64,000 bases of DNA from Azospirillum thiophilum (GTDB taxonomy: Bacteria > Pseudomonadota > Alphaproteobacteria > Azospirillales > Azospirillaceae): contig NZ_CP012401.1 in the NCBI RefSeq assembly GCF_001305595.1, positions 2,615,001 through 2,679,000 on the forward strand, written 5' to 3'. Below, in pieces: positions 57,122 through 64,000 of this stretch. Below the pieces are notes generated by a model. That model was not told the DNA's origin and did not search any database. It saw nothing but the letters and a program-made list of their open reading frames with translations. How positions within the stretch are numbered: the first letter of the stretch is position 1; every line of letters starts with the position of its first letter. A program made the position numbers and the translations under genes.

Positions 57122-57883
57122 ATGGCGTTCGGTGACGGTGGGTGTGGCGGACAATGTGCAGAGCGGCTGGATATGGACTTCACGATGGCCTTCCAGCCCA
57201 TCGTCGACATCGCGGCCGGGCAGGTGTGGGCGCATGAGGCGCTGGTGCGCGGAACCGAAGGCCAGGGTGCCGGCTGGGTGCTGGGACAGGTGACCGACGC
57301 CAACCGCTATGCCTTCGACCAGTCCTGCCGGATCAAGGCCATCGAACTGGCATCGGAGCTGCCGATGGGCGGTGCCCGCCTGTCGATCAACTTCCTGCCC
57401 AACGCCGTCTACAAGGCGGAGGCCTGCATCCGGGCGACGCTCGCCGCCGCCCGCCGCACCGGTTTTCCCACCGATCGCATCATCTTCGAGGTGACGGAGA
57501 ACGAGCGGGTGGTCGACCATGACCATCTGAAAGGCATCTTCACCGAATACAGGCGCCAGGGCTTCCTGACCGCCATCGACGATTTCGGCTCCGGCTATTC
57601 CGGCCTCAACCTGCTCGCCGAATTCCAGCCCGACATCATCAAGCTGGACATGGAGCTGACCCGCGGAATCGACGCCAACCGTGCCCGGCGCAGCATCGTC
57701 AAGGCGATCCTCGCGGTGTGCGGCGACCTGGGCATCACGCCCATCGCCGAGGGCATCGAAACGGTGGACGAGGCGAAGACCCTGCGCGACCTCGGCGTCA
57801 CCCTGATGCAGGGCTACCTGTTCGCCAGACCGGCCTTCCGGGCGGTGGTGAGCGAGCCGGATTTCGCCGGGCTGGTGGCCTGA
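57122..57883 (+). CDS. EAL-domain cyclic-di-GMP phosphodiesterase
   Basis: The ATG at 57122 follows GAGGCAAGGTG and gives 253 residues. The catalytic set looks complete: EAL in HEALVRG, Asn in INFLPN, Glu in FEVTENE, the DDFGSGYSGL loop, Lys in IIKLDMEL, Glu in EGIET and Gln in MQGYLFARP. There is no GGDEF, membrane or receiver domain. It would hydrolyse cyclic-di-GMP in the cytoplasm. Confidence 0.92.
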   Translation: MAFGDGGCGGQCAERLDMDFTMAFQPIVDIAAGQVWAHEALVRGTEGQGAGWVLGQVTDANRYAFDQSCRIKAIELASELPMGGARLSINFLPNAVYKAEACIRATLAAARRTGFPTDRIIFEVTENERVVDHDHLKGIFTEYRRQGFLTAIDDFGSGYSGLNLLAEFQPDIIKLDMELTRGIDANRARRSIVKAILAVCGDLGITPIAEGIETVDEAKTLRDLGVTLMQGYLFARPAFRAVVSEPDFAGLVA

Positions 57884-57899
57884 AGCGTCTCCGCGGGCA

Positions 57900-58424
57900 T
57901 CATCCGGACGTCACCGCCGCCGTCATGTAGCTCATGCCGCCGCCATAGCTCGCCAGCTTGGCCGCCAGCGCCGCGCCGCCGTCACGGTAGGGCGTGAACC
58001 CCGCCCGGTCCCAATAGCTCCGTGCCGCCGGCGTCGAAGTCAGGGCCAGCCACCGCCAGCCCTCCCGTGCCGCCAGCCCGTGGGCGTAGGCCAGCACCGC
58101 CGCCCCCGCCCCGCTGCCGCGGGCCGCGGGGAGCAGCGCGATGTCGTGCAGATAGAGGCAGTCTGCATCCGCCGGCACATCCCCCAGCGGCGAGTCGAGC
58201 GGCGGCGGGACACCCAGCCGCCCCGGATGCATCACGCCGTAGCCGATCGCCTCCCCGCGGCATTCGGCCACACGGCAGCCGGCGGGATAGAGCGCCAGAC
58301 GCTCCTCGAAGACGGCACGGTCCTCCGGATAGTCCGGATGCACGATGTCCGCGATGGCGAGCACCCGGTCCAGATCGGCCGCGGTCATCGCACGCCATCG
58401 CGCATCACGAAGCTCACCCGTCAT
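57900..58424 (-). CDS. GNAT-family N-acetyltransferase
   Basis: The ATG at 58424 (MTGELRDARWRAM) gives 174 residues; GGAGAAGG precedes it. The acetyl-CoA motif A is LLPAARGSGAGAAVLAYAHG, with DIALLPA strand 4 before it and the late beta-bulge RSYWDRAGFTPY. The substrate is unknown. It is convergent with the EAL gene. Confidence 0.88.
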   Translation of the reverse strand: MTGELRDARWRAMTAADLDRVLAIADIVHPDYPEDRAVFEERLALYPAGCRVAECRGEAIGYGVMHPGRLGVPPPLDSPLGDVPADADCLYLHDIALLPAARGSGAGAAVLAYAHGLAAREGWRWLALTSTPAARSYWDRAGFTPYRDGGAALAAKLASYGGGMSYMTAAVTSG

Positions 58425-58513
58425 CCGCCTTCTCCCTTCCACACCCGTTCAAAAGCTTCCGGCCCGCCACCGGGCACGATATGCTGCCTCCTCATACCAT
58501 AGGAGACGACCCC

Positions 58514-59286
<773 letters not shown>

Positions 59287-59290
<4 letters not shown>

Positions 59291-60120
59291 CGCCTGCCGT
59301 TTCCTGCCTCGGCGATGCGGCGACCGTGGTCCTGGCCGCCGCGGCGCCGCTGGAGAAGGTGCGCCTGACCCATGGCTTCGCCGCCGCGTGGCGCGACGGC
59401 CTGCTGGCGCCCGACGTGCCCGCCCCGCCCCCCGACCGCCCGGCCCGGCCCGACCGGCCGGAGCTGAAGCTGCCGCGCGACATGCCCAAGCGCGGGCGCG
59501 GCGGCAGCGCGCAGAACCGCATCGCCCTGCTGCACGCGCTGGCCCATATCGAACTGAACGCCATCGACCTCGCCTGGGACATCGTCGCCCGCTTCGCCCC
59601 GCTCGGCCTGCCCAGGGGCTTCACCGACGATTGGGTCCAGGTCGCCGACGACGAGGCGCGGCATTTCCGCATGCTGGAGACGCGGCTGAACGCGCTGGGC
59701 TCCTCCTACGGCGAGCTGCCGGCCCATGACGGGCTGTGGCAGGCGGCGACGGAGACCGCGCACGACCTCGCCGCCCGGCTGGCGGTGGTGCCGATGGTGC
59801 TGGAGGCACGCGGGCTCGACGTCACCCCCGACACCGTGCGCCGCCTGCGCGACTTCGGCGACGGGGAGAGCGCCGACCTGCTCCAGACCATCCATGACGA
59901 GGAGATCGGCCATGTCGCCGCCGGCCGACGCTGGTTCGTCCATCTCTGCGCCGAACGCGGGGCGGAGCCGGTGGCGCTGTGGCAGGAGCTGGTCGGCCGC
60001 CATTTCCGCGGCGGGCTGAAGCGCCCCTTCAACGTCGCCAGCCGCCGGCTGGCCGGGTTCGGCCCGGAATATTACGAGCCGATCACCCCAGAAATTGACC
60101 GCCGGGCAGAATCCCGGTAA
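59287..60120 (+). CDS. DUF455 family (ferritin-like) protein
   Basis: The ATG at 59287 overlaps the cysQ stop and gives 277 residues. The ferritin-like iron-ligand pattern is [28 protein letters not shown] and [15 protein letters not shown]455 members are widespread; the function is unclear, with possible roles in diiron chemistry. It is followed 13 bases later by thrB. Confidence 0.88.
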
Positions 60121-60133
60121 GGCGCAGGACATC

Positions 60134-61117
60134 ATGGCCGTTTATACCGAAGTCACCGACGAGGATCTCAGCAGCTTCGCCGCCCAGTACGATCTGGGCG
60201 CCGTGCTGTCGTGCAAGGGCATCGCGGAGGGGGTGGAGAATTCCAACTTCCTGCTGGTGACCGAACGCGGCCCCTACATCCTGACCCTCTACGAGAAGCG
60301 CACGCGCAAGGAGGATCTGCCCTTCTTCCTCGGCCTGATGGAGCATCTGGCGGAGAAGGGCATCGCCTGTCCGCTGCCGGTGGCGGCGCGCGACGGCGTG
60401 GCCCTGCGCGAGCTGTGCGGTCGTCCGGCGGTGATCGTCACCTTCCTGGCCGGCATGTGGCCGCGCCGCATCACGCCGCAGCATTGCGCCCAGCTTGGCG
60501 AGGCGCTGGCCCGCCTGCATCTGGCGGTCGGCGATTTCCGCATGGAGCGGCCGAACGCGCTGGCCCTGCCCGGCTGGAAGGATCTCTTCGCCAGGTCGGC
60601 GCCCCGTGCCGACGAGGTGGCGCCGGGCCTGCGCGAGACGCTGGAAACCGAGCTGGCGGCACTGGAAGCCAACTGGCCGGCCGGCCTTCCGGCGGGCGTC
60701 ATCCATGCCGACCTGTTCCCGGACAATGTCTTCTTCCGCGGCGACAGCCTGTCCGGCCTGATCGATTTCTATTTCGCCTGCAACGACTTCCTGGCCTACG
60801 ACGTGGCGATCTGCATCAACGCCTGGTGCTTCGAGATCGACGGGTCGTTCAACGCCACCAAGGCGCGGCTGCTGCTGTCCAACTACCGCAAGGTCCGGCC
60901 GCTGTCGCGGGCCGAGCTGGACGCTTTGCCCTGGCTCTGCCGCGGCAGCGCGATGCGCTTCCTGCTGACCCGCCTCTACGACTGGCTGAACCATCCGCCG
61001 GGCGCCTTCGTCCGGCCGAAGGATCCGTTGGAATATCTGCGCAAGCTGCGTTTCCACCAGACGGTGCGCGGGCTCGGCGATTATTTCCTCGACGATTCAG
61101 ACGCGGCCGGAGCCTGA
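60134..61117 (+). CDS. thrB: homoserine kinase (APH-like type II ThrB)
   Basis: The ATG at 60134 ([20 protein letters not shown]) gives 327 residues. The N-terminal block [13 protein letters not shown] and the Brenner motif [14 protein letters not shown], with [10 protein letters not shown] after it, identify the choline-kinase-fold homoserine kinase of alphaproteobacteria. It phosphorylates homoserine for threonine synthesis. It is four bases upstream of rnhA. Confidence 0.95.
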   Translation: MAVYTEVTDEDLSSFAAQYDLGAVLSCKGIAEGVENSNFLLVTERGPYILTLYEKRTRKEDLPFFLGLMEHLAEKGIACPLPVAARDGVALRELCGRPAVIVTFLAGMWPRRITPQHCAQLGEALARLHLAVGDFRMERPNALALPGWKDLFARSAPRADEVAPGLRETLETELAALEANWPAGLPAGVIHADLFPDNVFFRGDSLSGLIDFYFACNDFLAYDVAICINAWCFEIDGSFNATKARLLLSNYRKVRPLSRAELDALPWLCRGSAMRFLLTRLYDWLNHPPGAFVRPKDPLEYLRKLRFHQTVRGLGDYFLDDSDAAGA

Positions 61118-61121
61118 CCCG

Positions 61122-61586
61122 ATGACGGACGACATGCCCGGCCGCCGGACAGTGGACATCTTCACCGACGGCGCCTGCAGCGGCAATCCCGGTCCCGGCG
61201 GTTGGGGCGCCATCCTGCGCTATGGCGAGGTCGAGAAGGAGCTGTATGGCGGGGAGCCGGCGACCACCAACAACCGCATGGAACTGATGGCCGCCATCAT
61301 GGCGCTGGAGGCGTTGAAGAAGCCGGTCGTGGTCCGGCTGTTCACCGATAGCGAATATGTGAAGAACGGCATCACCAAATGGATCCATGGCTGGAAGGCC
61401 AAGGGCTGGCTGACCGCCGACCGGAAACCGGTGAAGAACGTCGATCTGTGGCAGCGCCTGGAAGAGGCGAAGAGACAGCACGAGATCGAATTCCACTGGG
61501 TCCGGGGCCACGCCGGCCACCCCGAGAACGAACGCGCCGACGAGTTGGCGCGGCGCGGCGTGGCCGACGTGCGGGCGCGGACGTAA
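61122..61586 (+). CDS. rnhA: ribonuclease HI
   Basis: This 154-residue enzyme has all four catalytic acidic residues: Asp in [16 protein letters not shown], Glu in NNRMELMA, Asp in [10 protein letters not shown] and Asp in [12 protein letters not shown]. It cleaves the RNA of RNA-DNA hybrids. It directly follows thrB in an arrangement common in alphaproteobacteria. Confidence 0.97.
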   Translation: MTDDMPGRRTVDIFTDGACSGNPGPGGWGAILRYGEVEKELYGGEPATTNNRMELMAAIMALEALKKPVVVRLFTDSEYVKNGITKWIHGWKAKGWLTADRKPVKNVDLWQRLEEAKRQHEIEFHWVRGHAGHPENERADELARRGVADVRART

Positions 61587-61594
61587 TCTCCCTT

Positions 61595-61620
61595 CCCTCT
61601 CCAGCCGGAACGGGAGAGGG
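61595..61620. terminator. hairpin between rnhA and peroxiredoxin gene
   Basis: CCCTCTCC (61595-61602) pairs with GGAGAGGG (61613-61620) around a ten-base loop. It lies between convergent genes. There is only a weak T-tract. Confidence 0.5.
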
Positions 61621-61632
61621 AGAGATCTGACC

Positions 61633-62115
61633 TCAAACCTGCTCGAGCACCGCTTCGGCCGACGACACCTCGAACTTGCCCGGGGCCTCGACGGCGACAT
61701 GGGTGACCTTGCCGTCTTCCGCCACCAGGGCGAAGCGCTGGCCGCGGGTGCCCAGGCCGTGGGCGGAGCCGTCCATGGTCAGGCCGAGCGCCGCGGTGAA
61801 GGTGGCGTTGCCGTCCGGCAGCATGACGACCTTGTCGCCGACGCCGCCCTTCTCACCCCAGGCGCGCATCACGAACGGGTCGTTGACGGCGAGGCAGATG
61901 ATGCTGTCGACGCCCTTGGCCTTCAGCGCGTCGGCCTGCTGGACGAAGCCCGGCAGGTGCTTGGCCGAGCAGGTCGGGGTGAAGGCGCCGGGGACGGAGA
62001 ACAGGACGACCTTCTTGCCCTTGAACAGCTCGTCCGTGGTCACTTCCTGCATGCCGTTGTCGGTCAGCCGCTTCAGCGTGACGGACGGAATGGTATCGCC
62101 AACCTGGATGCTCAT
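61633..62115 (-). CDS. peroxiredoxin (Prx5/hybrid-Prx group)
   Basis: This 160-residue protein has the peroxidatic-Cys motif PGAFTPTCSAKHLPGF and the block CLAVNDPFVMRAWG, as in the Prx5 group. It reduces hydroperoxides using glutathione/glutaredoxin or thioredoxin. It stands alone between a terminator and the YjdM gene. Confidence 0.93.
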   Translation of the reverse strand: MSIQVGDTIPSVTLKRLTDNGMQEVTTDELFKGKKVVLFSVPGAFTPTCSAKHLPGFVQQADALKAKGVDSIICLAVNDPFVMRAWGEKGGVGDKVVMLPDGNATFTAALGLTMDGSAHGLGTRGQRFALVAEDGKVTHVAVEAPGKFEVSSAEAVLEQV

Positions 62116-62266
62116 CGTCTCTAAACCCTTCCCGTTTTTTTGGGGGCTGTCTTTTGGGTCGGGCCGGCCCCCGTCGCGGAGCCCGGCCCTGTCACCCTTC
62201 TATCCCCCGCGGCGGATGGCCGCAAGGCACGGTTGGTGCCCCATACGGTTGGCCCCGGCGAACGGG

Positions 62267-62626
62267 TCAGGCCTTCTTCACGAACTCCGACTTCAGGTTC
62301 ATGGCGCCGATGCCGTCGATCTTGCAGGCGATGTTGTGGCCGTCGGCCCCGTCCACCAGACGGATGTTCTTCACCTTGGTCCCGCCCTTGACCACCAGCG
62401 ACGACCCCTTGACCTTCAGATCCTTGATCACCGTCACGCTGTCGCCGTCGCTCAGCATGTTGCCGTTGGCATCGCGCACGCCCGGCTCGGCGGCGGCCTC
62501 CGTCCCGGCCGCACCGGCGGCTTCGGGATTCCACTCGTGGCCGCATTCCGGGCAGTTCCACAGGCTTCCGTCATTGTAGGCATGTTCGGAGTTGCACTGC
62601 GGGCAGTTCATCTGATCGTCCATCAT
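62267..62626 (-). CDS. zinc-ribbon protein YjdM (PhnA-like)
   Basis: This 119-residue protein has an N-terminal zinc ribbon with two CxxC pairs (CPQCN and CPECG) and a C-terminal domain ([20 protein letters not shown]). It matches YjdM, once called PhnA; the role is unknown. The usual Ala/Glu insert after the ribbon is longer here (residues 35-50). Confidence 0.92.
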   Translation of the reverse strand: MMDDQMNCPQCNSEHAYNDGSLWNCPECGHEWNPEAAGAAGTEAAAEPGVRDANGNMLSDGDSVTVIKDLKVKGSSLVVKGGTKVKNIRLVDGADGHNIACKIDGIGAMNLKSEFVKKA

Positions 62627-62746
62627 CGTCCTCGTCGCGCGGGAGGGTCTCCCGGAGGCGCCCTGTTAGCGCAGAATAGCCGGAACGACCATAGGACTTT
62701 TCCCCGAAACCGCACCGGGCCGTGCCTGGCCGGGCCGGATCGCCGG

Positions 62747-64000
62747 TCAGGACGCCCCATTCGCTCCCTTGCCCGCCACCTTCCCCGCCGCCCTGTCCAG
62801 GGCCTCCAGCACCGCGCCGTCGCTCAGCAGTTCCGGCAGGGCGATGCCCTCCGGCGCACCGGGGCCGTAGACGATGTTGAAGGGGATGCCGTAGCGGCCA
62901 TGATCGGCCAGGAACTTGGCGATGGCAGCGTCCGGGCGGGTCCAGTCGGCACGCATCGGGACCACCGCCGCATCCTCCATCCGCGTCGCCACCGCGCCAC
63001 GGTTCAGCACCAGTTTCTTGTTCGCCTGACAGGTGATGCACCAGTCGGCGGTCACGTCGACGAAAACGGTGCGCCCGGCGGCGACATGCTCGCGGATGGT
63101 CGCCTCGACGAACGGCACCCAGCGCGCCTTGGACGCATCCGCCACCGGCGCCGCACCGGCGGGCGGGCCGACGACCGCCGGCATGGCGAAGGCCACGACG
63201 GCCAGCGCGCCGGCCAGGACCGGACCGGCCTTGCCCGCCGCGCCGCTGGCGCTCCGCCCGATCCACAGCGCCAGCACCAGCGCCGCCATCAGCAGCCCGA
63301 CCGTGGCGGCGGCCACCTCGCCGATCTGCACCGTCAGCACCGACAGCAGCCACAGCGCCGTCAGCATCAGCGCGACGCCCAGGACGGTCTTCAGCGTCGC
63401 CATCCAGCGTCCCGGCCGCGGCAGCCAGCCGGCGACCCGCGGCCACGCCGCCACCGCCAGATAGGGCAGAGCCAGCCCGACGCCCAGCGCCGCAAAGATC
63501 GCATAGACCTCGACCGGCCCCTTCGACAGCGCGAAGCCGACCGCGGTGCCGAGGAATGGCGCCGAACAGGGGGTCGCCAGCAGCGTGGCGAACATGCCGG
63601 TGGCGAACGGCCCGGCCAGCCCCTCGCCGCCCAGCCGGTCGGCCAGCGACCGCGGCAGCGGAACCTCGAACAGCCCCCACAGGTTGGCCGAGAACAGGGT
63701 GACCAGCACGACCATGAAGACCAGGAACAGCGGCTGCTGGAACTGGATGCCCCAGCCGACCGCCCCGCCGGCCGCCTTCACCCCGACCAGCACCGACGCC
63801 ATCAGCAGGAAGGAGGCGAGGATACCAGCGGCGCTTGCCAGGAAACCGGCCCTCACCGCGGCGGGAGCGCGGCCGCCCTGCTTGACCACCGACATCAGCT
63901 TCAGCGACAGCACCGGCAGCACGCAGGGCATCAGGTTCAGGATCAGCCCGCCCAGCAGCGCCACCCCCAGCATCGCCGCCAGCCCGGCACCGGCGGGAAC
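62747..64000 (-). CDS. DsbD/ScsB-like thiol-disulphide reductase, N-terminal part outside window
   Basis: The frame is open to the window edge, with 417 residues visible. Two cysteines lie in membrane helices (NLMPCVLPVLSL and LLATPCSAPFLG), as in the DsbD transmembrane domain. The C-terminal domain is thioredoxin-like with CITC (DWCITCQANK). It passes electrons from cytoplasmic thioredoxin to periplasmic partners. The N-terminal periplasmic domain lies beyond base 64000. Confidence 0.92.
   Translation of the reverse strand, partial: VPAGAGLAAMLGVALLGGLILNLMPCVLPVLSLKLMSVVKQGGRAPAAVRAGFLASAAGILASFLLMASVLVGVKAAGGAVGWGIQFQQPLFLVFMVVLVTLFSANLWGLFEVPLPRSLADRLGGEGLAGPFATGMFATLLATPCSAPFLGTAVGFALSKGPVEVYAIFAALGVGLALPYLAVAAWPRVAGWLPRPGRWMATLKTVLGVALMLTALWLLSVLTVQIGEVAAATVGLLMAALVLALWIGRSASGAAGKAGPVLAGALAVVAFAMPAVVGPPAGAAPVADASKARWVPFVEATIREHVAAGRTVFVDVTADWCITCQANKKLVLNRGAVATRMEDAAVVPMRADWTRPDAAIAKFLADHGRYGIPFNIVYGPGAPEGIALPELLSDGAVLEALDRAAGKVAGKGANGAS

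Overview
The window is a high-GC (estimated 65-70%) bacterial chromosome segment. It looks like an alphaproteobacterium of the Rhodospirillales, most likely Azospirillum or a close relative. The evidence is gene order and families: dusB(nifR3)-ntrB-ntrC-ntrY-ntrX followed by hfq-hflX; ispDF, cinA, ratA/COQ10-like, lipA, lpdA, a pyruvate dehydrogenase cluster and ftsB in series; a PhyR-type response regulator; and a cysQ-DUF455-thrB-rnhA group. The assignment is inferred from synteny and protein features, not from a database search. There is no rRNA, CRISPR array, insertion sequence or integrase in the window. One tRNA (Gln, TTG) is present.

Layout. 1-4.6 kb: the end of an envelope/vWA operon (DUF4159 protein and a vWA/glutamine-amidotransferase-like membrane protein). 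4.7-6.9 kb: tRNA-Gln and two membrane proteins (DUF2254, DUF421). 6.9-8.4 kb: an RTX-type calcium-binding protein carrying four exact 40-residue repeats, behind an AT-rich upstream region. 8.4-12.4 kb: an XRE regulator, a methyltransferase, an MFS exporter and a LysR regulator. 12.4-18.1 kb: ssb, a receiver-only response regulator and a poorly characterised cluster. That cluster holds a disordered coiled-coil protein, a DNA-binding-like/ParA-like ATPase fusion with unusual nucleotide-binding motifs, and two translationally coupled TM-coiled-coil proteins. It is the best candidate here for an undescribed system. 18.2-22.1 kb: a histone-deacetylase-family enzyme, then a TPP riboswitch controlling a thiamine-precursor ABC transporter. 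A 23-codon leader ORF lies between the riboswitch and the transporter.

22.2-28.4 kb: universal stress protein, inositol-monophosphatase-family enzyme, two hypothetical proteins, hflX, hfq, a HAD phosphatase and a PIN/Phd toxin-antitoxin pair with a perfect 20-bp-arm palindrome upstream. 28.4-36.0 kb: nitrogen-regulation genes ntrX, ntrY, ntrC, ntrB and dusB, all on the minus strand. 36.2-39.2 kb: a CcsA-like membrane protein, then ispDF, cinA/pncC and a tautomerase on the plus strand. 39.2-47.4 kb: the 2-oxoacid dehydrogenase/lipoate block on the minus strand. It reads pdhA, pdhB (with its own lipoyl domain), pdhC, a chorismate-mutase-like protein, lpdA, a DUF29 protein, lipA and a RatA-like protein, with ftsB upstream of pdhA.

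47.8-50.8 kb: a small lipoprotein and molybdate transporter modABC. 51.0-54.5 kb: rpe, a GlsB-type membrane protein, a PhyR-like regulator, a secreted nuclease and an SRAP (YedK/HMCES) protein. 54.7-57.9 kb: an orphan CoxL-like molybdenum hydroxylase large subunit and an EAL phosphodiesterase. 57.9-64 kb: GNAT acetyltransferase, cysQ, DUF455, thrB, rnhA, a peroxiredoxin, a YjdM zinc-ribbon protein and a truncated DsbD/ScsB-like reductase.

Functionally, NtrB/NtrC and NtrY/NtrX sense nitrogen status, and Hfq/HflX act on RNA and ribosomes. LipA, the two lipoyl-bearing PDH subunits and LpdA form one metabolic unit. ModABC supplies molybdate that the CoxL-like enzyme would need.
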